A stretch of DNA of 64,000 nt from Papilionanthe hookeriana x Papilionanthe teres. Lineage: Eukaryota > Streptophyta > Magnoliopsida > Asparagales > Orchidaceae. The position numbers and the translations under genes were made by a program. The notes beneath the pieces were generated by a model, which saw nothing but the letters and a program-made list of their open reading frames with translations, was not told the DNA's origin and ran no database searches. The stretch covers positions 73,530,709-73,594,708 of the forward strand of contig CM040424.1 in NCBI GenBank assembly GCA_022702705.1. The letters are read 5' to 3'. Of the stretch, positions 1 to 11,740 are shown in pieces (position 1 is the first letter of the stretch; each line of letters opens with the position of its first letter).

Positions 1-560
1 TTAAACCTAATTATAGTTTTGTCTGACTTAAACTTAATGTAATTAAGTTTTAAGAAGATTAATTAGGTCTAATTGAGATTAGATATAATTAGGGTTTAGA
101 TTAATTACATTAAGTAGGTTTAATTAAATTAATTAGTTCTAATTTAGGTTAGACCTAATTATAGTTTAGTTTGACTTAAACCTAAAGTAATTAAGGTTTA
201 AGAAGATTAATTAGGCCTAATAGATATTAGACTTAATAAGGTTTAATTTAACTTAAACCTAATGAAATTAAGGTTTAAGAAGATTAATTAGGCCTAACAG
301 GAATTAGTATAATTTGTCTTAAACCTAATGTAATTAAGGTTTAAGAAGATTAATCAGGTCTAATAGGGGGGTTAGACCTAATTAGGGTTTAATTTTTTTA
401 AACCTAATTTAATTAAGGTTTAAGAATATTAATTTGGTTTAATAGGGATTAGAACCAATTAGGGTTCAATTTGTCTTAAACCAACATAATTAAGGTCTAA
501 GGAGGATTAAGCTTAATTAGGATTTTTAAAGGTTTAAGTCATGCTTAAACCTAACTTAAC
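1..560. repeat. Degenerate AT-rich tandem repeat, unit about 75 bp
   Basis: A block containing ATTAAGGTTTAAGAAGATTA followed by a TTAGGCCTAA-like stretch recurs at about 42, 190, 267, 323, 412 and 489. The spacings are 148 (two units), 77, 56, 89 and 77 bp. The copies are diverged and contain indels. The TTTAGGG-like pieces are irregular and separated, so this is not a telomere tract. No reading frame survives it. Confidence 0.75.
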
Positions 561-2720
561 TAGGACTTTGGAATTCACCTTATGTTAAATGTGATTTAAA
601 CCTAGATGTTAGGATCTAGTTAATCCTAATTACCCCTTTTTTAATGTATAGAAATTTTTAGGGTTTAAAATGTAATTTTCCAATTTTACAAATTTTACCC
701 TAAAAGACTAAAAAGTCATTTTAAGCGTTTCAAAAGTTAGAAATTGTCATTTTGGGGTTCAAACTCAACACTCTAAAGTTGCTAACAATTTTTTGATTTA
801 TTTTAATTTCTTTTTTTTATTTTTATAATTATTTTTTAAAATAGTTACAACATTTAATGAAAATTGGTAAATTTGATTTTAGGGATTTTTCCTAACCTTG
901 GGACAATCAAAGAATGTTTCCAAAAAGAAGAAGTGTGATTCCTGAAAATTTCATGATTTTTTAGTTTATAAATAATTTTTAATAATTAAATTAATCGAGA
1001 AAGTAATTAATTAAATAAAAATTAAATATAATTTATCAGTTTGAAATTTCACTTTCAGTTTATTCTCTTCATTTCCCGAGTTGAAGGATATTTTTGTCAT
1101 ATTCTTATGATTTTTCCTTGTTAAGATATGTTTTTTTAAAGATTTATGTATTTATTCAAATAAGAAAATCTTTATTTTCTTATTTATCCACACAAGCGCT
1201 GATTGGATCTATGAAGCTGTTGAAACACCACGCGATGCTATGTGATTGGTTGGGATTTCCATGAGGGCAGCTAAGTGACCCTCGGTTTGATCTGTTTCGT
1301 ATAGATGAAACTGCAGTCCAGCTAGATCATAGCATCCATTTCCAATACATGGAGATGGATGGCATCCAGCCATTGTGCCCAATTTGTTATAACTCGCAAA
1401 CCATTCATTTTAAAATCCTAAGATCTCTGTCAAATCTTAATGGATTTTATTGAAATTTCTTCCTAAAGTTTCATCTTGAAAAGGTGAACACACCTATACA
1501 GTGATGTATATGTTTGAAATGATCTTTTTCATAAAAGTCCAAACCAAAGCAATAATGAGGTTTAAGTTTCAATACCTGGCTTTGATGAGTTGAAGCCTCA
1601 GTCAAACTTGATATGAATGGTTGCTAGGTCATTGTTGAGCTCTTCATGAGTTCAATTTGTAGTCAAATCAGGACATGGTATGATTTAGTGAAATGGGTTC
1701 ACAATTTGGGCTTGGGATAAGTTGGAGCATGCTTGAAGGGTCAATTCTGATTGAGAACTTCCTTGTGAAGCTCAAGGTTGGCGTGGGCATAGTTAATTTG
1801 CTGTTTGGGACGGTTTTATGTAAGCCCAAAAACTTGTCCTATTTTTAGGGTCTGAAATTTGAGTAGCTCAGTTGATTTCAAAGACTGTGGTTATGGGGAA
1901 TCGAATCCCTAGGTCATGGGGAACAATTTTTTTCTTAGGTGTTTCAGGGTTTGGGCAGTGTAGGTTGGTCTCTCTTCCTTATGGGAGCTCTCGGGTTAGC
2001 TCTCTTTATAGCCATGAAAATGCCATGCCTAAGCTTGGATATGCATTGAATTGCTTAGGGAAGAAGGTAAGCAACCTCATGATGGTTGGAGATAAGATTT
2101 TGGCTTGAGAATAGCCATGGTTGAGGCTCCCTATGTCTTCCATAATGAGCTCCCATTAAGGCAAGGATTAGGTTGTGGCTTTGGCTTCCTTTCATTGGGT
2201 GGCTCATGTGGTGGATAGAATTCTTAGGTTGAGTTGGATGTCTCCTTCCATCTAATCATATGAGTCATTTATTGGATTTAGGGAAGAATGAAACATAGCT
2301 TCTCCTTTCCTCAATTCCATGGTTTTGTCATGATGAGTTCAATTATGATGTAGAGAGTGACTTAAGAAAAATTTTCCTTCCATAGGATGTAGAGTGAGGT
2401 GAGTGATGACTTCACAATGTTCACCTTCAATAGTTTCATGAAGGAATGACACCTCCTCCTCCCTCCCCCCTCATAATGGCCTCATGATGACCTTTGACTT
2501 AGTTCAAAAATTGTGACTCATGGGTCTTTCATGGGTCTTGGCTTGTCATGATGAGTGTCATGGGTCATGGATGGCACATTAGTAATTTTTCATGGGTTGA
2601 ATTTAGGGTTTAAGTGTAAACAATGGGTTTAGGGTTACCATGATATTAAACCATGATTTTAGACTTATACTTTAGGTCTAATGATCTTAAATTTCACTCT
2701 CTCTAATTAATTAAATGATT
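561..2720. other. Non-coding stretch, no gene seen
   Basis: AT-rich DNA to about 1,180 is followed by a GC-richer block (1,190-1,400) and then T/G-rich sequence. The open stretch at 1,872-2,108 has low-complexity content, no recognisable domain and no supporting signals. Minus-strand GGATAAATAAGAAAATAAAG near 1,170-1,190 resembles plus-strand GGATAAGTAGAAAAATCC near 9,092, which suggests distant kinship with the repeat at 8,560-13,290. Confidence 0.6.
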
Positions 2721-2821
2721 ATTTAATTAAGAGAATAAAATAATTTGATTAAAAGACCCAATTTTGACCAAAAAATGGTAAAATTGACAGTTTGACCAAT
2801 GTTAACCATAGTTGACCATGA

Positions 2822-3215
2822 TTGATCATGATTGACTAATTTAGGTCCAAGGTTGACCAGATGGTCCATGTGATGGCCATTAGGTTCAAAACTGACCATT
2901 TTGGCCAAGTTTAACCAATTTGGTCTTAGGGTTGACCAAATGGTCCATGTGGTGGTCATTGGGTTCAAATATGACAATTTTGATCAAATTTGACTAATTT
3001 GGTCTTAGAGTTGACCAAATTGTCTATGTGGTGGTCATTGGGTCCATATTTAACCATTTTGACTAATGTTTGACCAATTAGGTGTATGATTAACCAAATG
3101 GTCCATATGGTGGTCATTGGGTCCATATTGACCTTTTGACCAAAGTTTGACCAATTTGGTCTATGCGTGACCATTGGTCCATATGGTGACCTTTGAGTCA
3201 AGGGTTAACCAAATC
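2822..3215. repeat. Minisatellite, unit about 79 bp, five copies
   Basis: The block TTGACCAAATGGTCCATGTG followed by GTGGTCATTGGGTCCA recurs with anchors at 2,861, 2,940, 3,020, 3,099 and 3,173 (spacings 79, 80, 79 and 74). TTGACCA is also repeated within each unit. The repeated motif holds a few short minus-strand frames open (2,723-2,977 and 2,965-3,201). These are by-products of the repeat, not genes. Confidence 0.85.
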
Positions 3216-3779
3216 AGGGGTTGTCATTGCTGATCTGATCATTTTAGGATATCATCATGGTTTGACCTCAAAAAGTTTGTATTAGGGTCAATCAAATTTT
3301 TAAGGTTTTAGGGAACCCTAGACGAGTTCAAGAGGGTCAACATTGGTAGATCACCTTTTAGAATGAATTTAATAATCCTAATGATCATTAGGCCTTTAAA
3401 AAGGTGTCTAGGGATTTTGAGATAGTGCAGATGGCTCAAGACATATCTTTCCTGTGGGTGTTAATTTGGGGTCCTCATAAAATTGAGGTCAACAAATGGG
3501 CCCCCAATATGTGTGGAATACTGAATAAGTATGCCACACATATTTACGTTAACCTAGATGACGTATATAACCTATGAATTGTCAATTATCTATAGTTTTG
3601 AAAAGGATAGAGTTATACTGTGTCAGGTATTCAACCCTTAAATTTTATTTAATAAAGGGTGTTAGGACTATATGAAAGCCATAATTTTATATCAGGGAAA
3701 TTTTATATCCAATAATTAAAATGAAGATGGATGTCATACTCCATTAAAGGAGGTCTTAAATTTTTGTAGTCTTTTGCTC

Positions 3780-4470
3780 CTCATTTGGTTGACCACAAAT
3801 CTATGCATGTGATGTTAAAAATTTTCATTGTTTCATTTGAAATTTGGAAGGTTTTATGGCTCTTTTTGGAGGGCCAAAATCCTTGCTTGGGATGTTTAAG
3901 ATTTTAATTGTATCATGAGATATTTAGGTGCTCTTTTTACACCTTTGGTTGGCTAAAAAAAATACTCATGTTTGGAGGCTTAAGGCTTAGCTTGTTTCAT
4001 GTGATATTTTATAGTTTTTTTTGGCTCCTTTTTTATGGCTAAAAATCATGCATGGGAGGCTTAAGACCTAAGTTGTTTCATATGAAGTTTAGGTGCTTTT
4101 TCTTGCACCTTTTAGTTGGCTAAACTCATGTTTAGGAGGCTTAAAGTTTTTTTTTATTCCATATTTTATTTTATGTGCTTTCTTACTCTCTTTTTGATGG
4201 CAAAAAATTGTGGCTAACATGCTTGATTTTTTTTTTTTTTTGAAATTTTTTAGTTTCCTTACTCTTGTGCCAAAAGCTTTAAGCATCCATGTGGTAGTAA
4301 AATTGAATCATGTGATACTTTGTAGGAAGCTTAAAATCTTGATTGATTCATGTGGTAATAAGGATGGATTCATGTGATATCTTGTAGTCCTCTTACTCTC
4401 TTTTGGATGGCCAAAGGTCTTGGCTTGGAGGTTTAATACTTTGGTTGAGCCATGTGATGTTTAATAGCTC
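3780..4470. repeat. Diverged minisatellite, unit about 82 bp
   Basis: Units carry TTGTTTCATGTGA, then TTTAGGTGCTCTTTT, then a GGCTAAAA...GGAGGCTTAA stretch. Anchors at 3,829, 3,909, 3,993 and 4,074 give spacings of 80, 84 and 81 bp. Weaker copies with the same word order continue to about 4,470. The short minus-strand frame at 4,089-4,286 lies inside the repeat and is lysine-rich low-complexity translation. Confidence 0.7.
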
Positions 4471-4584
4471 TCCTTGCTACCTTTTTAGGGTAGTCGAAAC
4501 TCTACGGAGAAGGGTATGGAAGGACTTTTGTTGGAAAACTTTTTTTTAATCTTGCACATCCCTTTGCTCCATAAGATACTCTCA

Positions 4585-4810
4585 ACTTATAATTGTGGGA
4601 TGAAAGTAGTCATTCCATACTCTCTACGCATAATTGTTGGATGAAAGTAGCACATGCTTTAATATTCCATACTTTCTACTCATGATTGTTGGATGAGAAT
4701 AGTGACCCATGCTTTTATATTTCATGCTTTCTACTCTTGATTGTTGGATGAGAATAGTGACCCATGTTTTAATATTCCATGCTCTCTACTTTCACTTGTT
4801 GGATGGAAAC
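4585..4810. repeat. Minisatellite, unit 52-55 bp, five copies
   Basis: The word TTGTTGGATGAGAATAGTGA followed by a CATGCTTT...TACTCT stretch has anchors at about 4,593, 4,634, 4,686, 4,741 and 4,796. The last three spacings are 52-55 bp. The first copy is shorter. Confidence 0.8.
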
Positions 4811-4914
4811 GGTGGCATTAAATGTGCATGGCTTTTATGAATGTTAAGAGGGTGATACTTCATTTGGCTTGAGACATTTATTTCAAAAAGGAAAGAAAAA
4901 AGAGAAGGGAAGTT

Positions 4915-5310
4915 TGGTATACACTGTTTGGAAAGTTTGGCATACTTTACCTTTGCTTCCCTAAGCTTGATATATATTGTTTGGAGAGTTTAACATGTTA
5001 CATTTGTTTTAAAGCATGATAAACACTGTTTGGAAAGTTGGTATGCTTCATATGATTTTCAAAGCATGGTAAATATCGTTTAGAAAGTTTGGCATGCTTT
5101 TTCTATGCTTCTCTAAGCTTGATAAATATTACTTGGAAAGTTTAATATGCTTCATATGCTTTTTAAAGCATGATACATATTGTTTAGAAAGTTTGTCATG
5201 CTTTTTCTATGCTTCTCTAAACTTGATAGATATTGCTTGGAAAGTTTAATATGCTTCATATGCTTCTCTAAGTTTGGCAAATGTTATTTGGTAAAAGATG
5301 GAATGTTTTA
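4915..5310. repeat. Minisatellite, unit about 52 bp, eight copies in an alternating dimer pattern
   Basis: TGTTTGGAAAGTTT recurs with anchors at 4,925, 4,979, 5,028, 5,077, 5,130, 5,181, 5,234 and about 5,285 (spacings 49-54). The intervening words alternate between a CTTCTCTAAGCTTGAT type and a TTTTAAAGCATGAT type, so the higher period is about 104 bp. The plus-strand frame 5,180-5,374 is a by-product of the repeat. Confidence 0.85.
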
Positions 5311-5735
5311 CTTATGTTGGCATGTTTTACTTATGTTGCTTAGCATGTTTTGGTCTTGGGGATTTGCATCTTGAAGCATGAAATGATTTATTCGTTATGT
5401 GCAATTTTTGGATTTGAAAATAACCCCATGTATAACACTCAAGTTTTAAAGATATGTGTTCCTCTCTTCACCTATTTCATCAAGCATTCATATGTGTAAC
5501 ACCTAAGTGTCAATTTCAAACACATTCCACCTCATCCCATGCATAGAAGGGTGGGTTTTACTTGTAGGAATTTGAGGTCACTTGATGGTTAAATACTCAC
5601 CTAAACTTCACTCTCCACATACACATCACCCAAAATTTTGAAGCATTTACATACTTCACACCTACACCTCCACTTTTACATACACACATACACCTACAAT
5701 CTCACTTTTACATACATGCAACACCTACACTTTAC

Positions 5736-5875
5736 ATAAAAATTGCATTGTTAAGTATCTTGAGTTGGTTTAAATGTTATCTTTGCTATCTATATGTTAA
5801 AAATTGCATTGTTTAACACTTTCTGAATTGGTTTAAATGTTATCTTTGCTTCCCCTATGTTAAAATCTGTATTGG
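5736..5875. repeat. Two-copy direct repeat, unit about 61 bp
   Basis: AAAAATTGCATTGTT at 5,738 and 5,799, together with TTGGTTTAAATGTTATCTTT at 5,764 and 5,826, define two adjacent copies. Confidence 0.8.
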
Positions 5876-5900
5876 TGGGCATCCTTTGTGTTGTTTTCAA

Positions 5901-5927
5901 GCGAAGAGAGAAAGAGAGTAAAAGGGC
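5901..5927 (+). other. Putative polypurine tract
   Basis: A 26-bp run that is nearly all purine, containing GAAGAGAGAAAGAGAG followed by TAAAAGGG, ends two or three bases before TGTTGACCTCA at 5,930. This spacing fits the primer for plus-strand DNA synthesis next to a 3' LTR. Confidence 0.55.
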
Positions 5928-5999
5928 TTTGTTGACCTCATTTTTGAGGAGGTCTTTTCTCCTCTTTCTCCTTAGTACTTAGGATCTAGCCTTAGGCTT

Positions 6000-8700
6000 T
6001 CTCCTTAACTATCTTAGAGGACTAGAAATGGGACCCATCACTTAGAAATTCAAGCACTTATTACCTCCCTTCAAACCCCACAAGTTTGATTGTAAACCCC
6101 GAAGCCATTTGGAGGGTTAAAATCAAATGTGGAGGTTTAAAGGATGAGTTTCCTATAGGACTCTTTGGCCTTAGGATTACCCTGGGTGGCTTGGTCTAGT
6201 GAGGGTTGACTTGCACACACCTCACTCCCACACACACATTCCAAGCCCTAAAACTACCTTTAACCAATTTGGCTTCCCGACTCATGTAGGTAATTCATAT
6301 GGATGGTCCTCAACACTTAAGCCCCTAGTTAAGAGGGTTAGGAATAACATATTGAGTGTCTAAGATGAGTCCACTCATGGCTTTTGTGAGCTTAATATGG
6401 CTTCATGGCTCAACCAAAATGATTTCATTTCACTCACACTTGATCAATCTTCATTTTTCCAAAATTTCAATTTTTGACCCGCGGGCCCTAAACCCACCAA
6501 ACCTACTAAATGCCCTTGAAATTGCCCAAATTTTGCAAAATTACCTAAATTACCCAAAATTCCTCAAAATCAATCCTAAAAATTTTTCCCCACTCAAATT
6601 GATCATCCATGACCAAATACACCAAAATTTCCAAAAATACCCCCAATACCCTCCAAATACTCAAAATACCCTTTTAACCCAAAAATTCCAAAAATTCAGA
6701 AAATTCCTAGAAAATTCCAGAAAATCTCAAATATTCCCAATTTCATTTTGTTCAACTACACCATAAGCCAATTTTATTAATTTAGCCCACTTTTACCAAA
6801 ACCCCCAATTTGACCTATTTTTAACCTAAGTGGACCCAATGTCCAACCAAACCACTCCAATTGACCTCAATTTTGATCCTATTCAATTCTAAACTTCAAT
6901 TAAATATCCCCAATACCAAATTAGACCAAATCTAAACCCAATTTCATCAACATGTGGATCCAATTTCAATTTGAAGCCTAAAGCCCAATTTTGGCCCATG
7001 ACCTAAACTTAGCCCAAACCAACCCAACTTAACTCCAATTAACCCAAAATCTTTTCCTAAACCTTCCTAACATCCCCACAAACAAAACACTAACATGATT
7101 TGCCCCAAATTTGAAACCAAACTCCACCTAAGCCTAATCCAAACCAAAAATCCCCAATTTGGGCCTAAACCAATCATGAACCCAAATAGGCCCAAATCCC
7201 AAAATCAAAGCCCAACCAAAGTTGAAAACTCTTTGTCACACCCCCATAAACATTTTTCAACATTAATTTTACATCAAACCCAACATTGGTCCAACCTTAA
7301 CCCAAGTTAGCCCAATTTGATCCACTTTGGCCTCATTACCAAAAAGCCCAAATTGAACCCATTTCAACTCCAAATGGCATCAAATCTCTTCTAAAATTCT
7401 CATGACACATTCCTAAGCCAATCCCAACATTTATTTGACATAACCCCTCACCAATTTTCATCCATCAATTTATTTCAAAACCTAAAAGCCCACTTCCTTA
7501 AACCACTTTGATAGCCCATCCAAATGATTTCAAAAAGCCCAAAATTGGCTCTAAAGCCCACATGACAAATTCTTCTCATCATACCTTTAATTGAAATCAT
7601 CCCTAAGTCCTAAATCAATAATCAAGTCATTCCAAATCAAGCCACATGCCAATTTCCCCTAAATTCATAAAAAATGCCAAAACCCTTTTTCATGAAACAA
7701 GCCAACCTTTTCCATGCCAAATGTAAGCCAAATGTGAGCCGTTTACAAGCCATATGAAGCCATGAGAGTTTTGACACTCACCTAGTCATTTATGGCAAGA
7801 AGAGGGGAGCCTTTCCTAAGCCTTCATTAAGCCCTTTTAACCCCATTTATGCTACACTCTAAACCAAGTTTAGCCACATCACCATGGATGGAGACTTCAC
7901 CACTCCAATTCAGCTGACCCAAATGATTCCTTTCAGCCCAAAGTCAAGCCTTGGGTGATGCACCAAGCCCAAAACCATGGCTTAACCCATTTGAACTCAA
8001 AATAGACCCTCCCCCTTTCCATTTTAATAAAACCACTTTACACATGGCATCAGCCAATTGAGCTCACAAACATCAAGCCCTGACCTCCCTGACCCTGAGG
8101 GTGTTCTGACCCTGGCCGAACCACCACCCCAGTCGCCGGAAATCACCAGGCCGAGAGGCCTAATTTGATTCAAAAATTCAAATTTCACCTGCTGAGCTTC
8201 CCCATCCTAATTGGCACCACAACTCTTCTTCTCCTCACCAGAGCAGCAAATCTCAGCCCTCAATTGCCCCTGGAAAGCCCCTAACCATGGCTATTTAAAC
8301 TAGCCATTCCTCTCGGCCAAAAGGTTGGCTGAAATCAACCATCACAGAACCAAATCAAACTCCTCACAGAGCTTCCCCTAGCCTAGAGCAACTCATCCCC
8401 ACTAACTTCCTACCCTAATTTCCATAGATTGAGCTCAATTTTGGAGCCCAATTCTCAGGTCAGAACAGAACATCCCTTGAAACTCCACTAAATCTAAATT
8501 AACTTCTCCCACACCTTCACCAAAGGTAGAGAAGAAGTTCCCCGGCAAAAGGCCCCTCACCAGGCCAGCCATTACTTCCAGAGTCCAAGGTTTGAAATCG
8601 GCCTTGGTCACTTTTGTACCTAGGCAATTCCCCAGAGCCAGAGACTTCATATGGAGCTTCCTTGGGTGAAATCGAGGGTGCCACAACTCTCTGATTGAAG
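6000..8700 (+). other. Strand-asymmetric A/C-rich zone without genes
   Basis: Words such as CCCAAATT, AAACCCA and AAAATTCC dominate the plus strand, with few G, for about 2.7 kb. Long open frames here (for example 6,356-6,766 and 7,095-7,310) arise from the bias and have no recognisable domain. Confidence 0.6.
8292..8299 (+). promoter_or_regulatory. TATA-like box in the LTR-like sequence
   Basis: TATTTAAA lies in a GC-richer context at the end of the A/C-rich zone, about 2.36 kb after the proposed LTR start. It would separate U3 from R. There is no direct evidence of transcription. Confidence 0.35.
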
Positions 8701-9099
8701 CTTTACTTCTCAGAGCCAAGGTATGAATCACTTCTCCCTCCCGAGCTTCTGTAAATTCTTCATTTCATTTGAATCAATTTCTTAGCATGTAAACCATATG
8801 GATGTGTTTGTCTCCTCAAGATTAATCCATAGAGCATAAGAACACAAAAATCCGTTGAGAAATGAGAGAGATCTTCGAGTTTGAGTGTGGACGGCTCTCG
8901 GGACACACCAGTCAGAGACGATGATCGGCCGTCGTTGGATCGAGCGTGTATCGAATGGATGGTGCAGATCACGTCGGATCAGAAGACGGAGCGGGACCGC
9001 GGGACGCGTGGCTGCTGACTTAGGTGGCAGCGTCGAATGGGAGCTCGACACGTAGGGGCTTCGGAGCTGCCAAGGTTGACGCGGCGCCGCATGGATAAG

Positions 9100-11740
9100 T
9101 AGAAAAATCCTTATTTTCTGAATTAATTAAATACCCAAAACTTAGAAAATCCATAACTTTGTGTAGAAAAATCACAAAAATAAAATAAAAATACCCTCTT
9201 GCTCAGTGAATAGAGAAGAATAATGTGGAAAAAGAATTAAGTTGTTTTGATGAATATTTTATTTTTGATTAATTATTTACTATTTTTAGTATTTTAATTT
9301 TCCATACATGCATACAATTCACCATGGCATGAGATCATATGGATTTTGTAGCCTCTGTTCTTGGTAACATTCCCTGAATTTTCTAAGGCCAGAGGCCATC
9401 TCTACAGCAAGTTATGTATTTTTCAAGTTTATGTCTCTATTTTGAAATTTTAATTCTCATAATTAGCATGTTGTTTAATAAATTCTAGGAAAATTTGGGG
9501 AGGTATCTTAAAACAAGAGGACCATAGGAAAAGGTATTTTGAGTTAATTCATTAGGAATAACCCTAATTGGCCTAAATACTCAAAACTGAATTTTAATTA
9601 ATTTGGGTTAACCATACATCAAAATCACTTGAAAATAATTCTCCGCTGATCTTTAGGGTCAGAGGAGTCCCACATAAAAATTTGAGATCAATTTGAGGTG
9701 ATTAGCCCCAATAAATGGACTAATTAAGTCACATGACCAAAATTAAACTTTAAAAATTCATAACTCCAAAAATACATTTCAAAAATTCATTAAAATGGTT
9801 TTGGGGCTTCTCTGATGTTAGGGGAGTCTATGAAAATCAAAATGGGAATTTTCTAAAAATTTTAATTTTTAATCATATTTTAATATTTTAATAATTAAAA
9901 AAATAATAAAAATCACAAAAATATTAAAAATCATAAAAATGTCATATTTTGCTTCCTAATCACTTAGCAACAAGCCAAATATTATTCTCAAGTCTCTAGG
10001 TTAAGATATTTAATTTTAAAGGTTTAAAACAATTTTTAATATTAAAAAATGAATTTCCATACATTTTCACTAAATTAATTCTAATAAATAAAAAAAAATC
10101 AAAAAAATATAAAATTAGTTTCTCTGAACTCCTCGAGGTCAGAGAGATTTATGAAAAATATAAAATCCATTTTTGAGCTTTAATTTTATTTTATAATTAA
10201 TTAAAACTCCAAAACTCAAAATAATCATAATAAATAAAATATAATTTAAAAAATCACCAAAATTGGTCCAAATGGTCCTCTAGTCAGTAGGGACATCTTA
10301 TAATTTTCTTAAGGATAGAAACCTTGCCTTGGTCATGATGTTGAATTTTCATTGAAAATCCCTATTTTTTATTAAGATAATTATATAAAGTGAATTAAAA
10401 ATAGAAAAATCACATTTTCTCCTCTGATGTCTTAATTGACATGTGAGTGAAGTGACATAAAAATTTTAATCTCATTTGAGCTCAATTTTAAGAGTTATGA
10501 AATAATTAGGCATAAAAGGGTATAATAGTAATTAAGATTTTTAACCCCTAATTAAAACTTTAGGTTTAATCAAAATGGAGGGTAAAATATTTGATCTTAA
10601 TGTTCTTTTAGATGATTAAAACTTTGGGAAATTAAAGGGTAGGAACCCATTAATCATTTCTAATAATAATAATAAAAAAACCTTAATTAATTAAATAATT
10701 TAAATTTTAGAAGATTAATTGAAATTTAAATTATTAAAGACTATAATTTAGGAAGACTATAATCACTTAAGTTAAAATCTCTAAATGAATCACTTTAATA
10801 ATATTTGGTTTTTAAATAAATTTAAAGTGATAATTGAAATTAATAAATTAAATAATTAAAAGAAAAAGAGTAACCCTTATTAAATTAAAACTTAAAACAT
10901 TGAATAACTTGATAATCAAATTGAAATAAATTTAAAACATTAAAAATTAATCTCAAAGATTACTTGAAAGCAAATCTAAATCAAACTTAAAACATCAAAA
11001 TCAACCTTAAAAATAATTCATAATTAAAAACATAAAAAATCAAACCAATTAAAAATTAACCTAAAAATATTTCAATTAAATTAAAATTAAATCATTAAAA
11101 TCCAAATTAAATAATCTAAACACCTCTTTCAACCCAAATTAATCTAATACATTGAGATCATTTAAAATGTAAAGATTTAATTAAATTTAAACAACTCGAA
11201 CAATATTCCAAACTTAAAATTATTAAAATTTAATAACTAAATTAAACCACTTTAAATCATCAATTCCAAATTTTAAATCACTAAAATATTTAATAAATTA
11301 TTTGCCCCTTAAAGTTTTCATTATCATAACTCTAAAATGGAGCATTAAGTGAAATGTCACTCCACTCATAGGATAATCAAACATCCTAATTCACTGAGCA
11401 AAAAACAAAATTTAACTAAATTCTTGGATGATTAATTCACTAGTACAATAAAATTCATTTGGACTCGAAATAATCTCAGAAATATTGAAAAGATGTTTAG
11501 GACTCGACCTAAGCACTTTCTCAATATGATGAGATGTCTTAGAAGAATAACTGAACTTAATTGTTCTTTGATGAAGAAAATCATCCTTAACAAAACACAA
11601 AAGAACCTAGACATCATAGGGATTAACTAGTAATAGGATTAAGACTTTGGTAGACAACCAAAACCTTTCCTTAGATTTACCTAGGTGTTATCTTGCAAAT
11701 ATATTAATGCTTTAACATGTGTTTTAAGTGTAGCTTGGAA
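9100..11740 (+). other. AT-rich non-coding part of copy 1
   Basis: The stretch is rich in AATTAAAA-type words. A recurrent motif, TCTCTGA(T/A)..TCAGAGGAG/TCAGAGAG, appears near 9,640-9,665, 9,815-9,825, 10,120-10,145 and 10,420. It is matched in copy 2 (for example 17,400 and 17,545). No gene is seen. Confidence 0.6.

Larger units (their letters stand above)
1..3494 (-). mobile_element. Putative LTR-like sequence, minus strand, 5' end at 3,494
   Basis: Read on the minus strand from 3,494, the sequence begins TGTTGACCTCA, then after six bases TGAGG. The plus-strand sequence at 5,930 begins almost the same way. Just upstream on the minus strand (3,495-3,515) is a G-rich stretch, ATTGGGGGCCCATT, as at a polypurine tract. 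Going outward, this side shows an A/C-rich zone (on the minus strand), a GC-richer block at about 1,190-1,400, then AT-rich DNA. The same order is seen rightward from 5,930. The far end lies outside the window. Alternatively, 3,494 is the 3' end of a plus-strand 5' LTR ending in AACA. No coding capacity is visible. Confidence 0.4.
3495..5929 (+). other. Minisatellite-rich spacer between two LTR-like starts, possible retrotransposon 3' untranslated region
   Basis: This 2.4-kb stretch has no coding sequence but contains at least four separate tandem repeat families (annotated individually), and it ends in a purine-rich tract next to an LTR-like start. Tandem repeats just upstream of the PPT are a known feature of 3' untranslated regions in Tat/Ogre-type plant retrotransposons, so this may be the tail of such an element. 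The sequences outside the minisatellites (3,495-3,780, 5,310-5,735) show nothing I can name. Confidence 0.5.

Noticed and set aside
1..560. Possible interstitial telomere tract (TTTAGGG-like words)
   Set aside because: The words are irregular and part of a longer unit of about 75 bp. There is no uninterrupted (TTTAGGG)n.
5930..5960. TGTTGACCTCA..TGAGG as a DNA transposon terminal inverted repeat with 3,473-3,494
   Set aside because: A 2.4-kb DNA transposon with these ends would have TG starts facing inward. Here both TG starts face outward and are preceded by purine-rich tracts, which fits LTR starts better, though not proven.
6356..6766. Open plus-strand frame of 136 codons
   Set aside because: It is produced by the A/C-rich composition, has Asn/Pro/Lys-rich low-complexity translation and no domain.
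8435..9051. Overlapping minus-strand frames in the GC-richer block
   Set aside because: They lie in a sequence repeated near 16,400-16,810 with frames not conserved between the copies.
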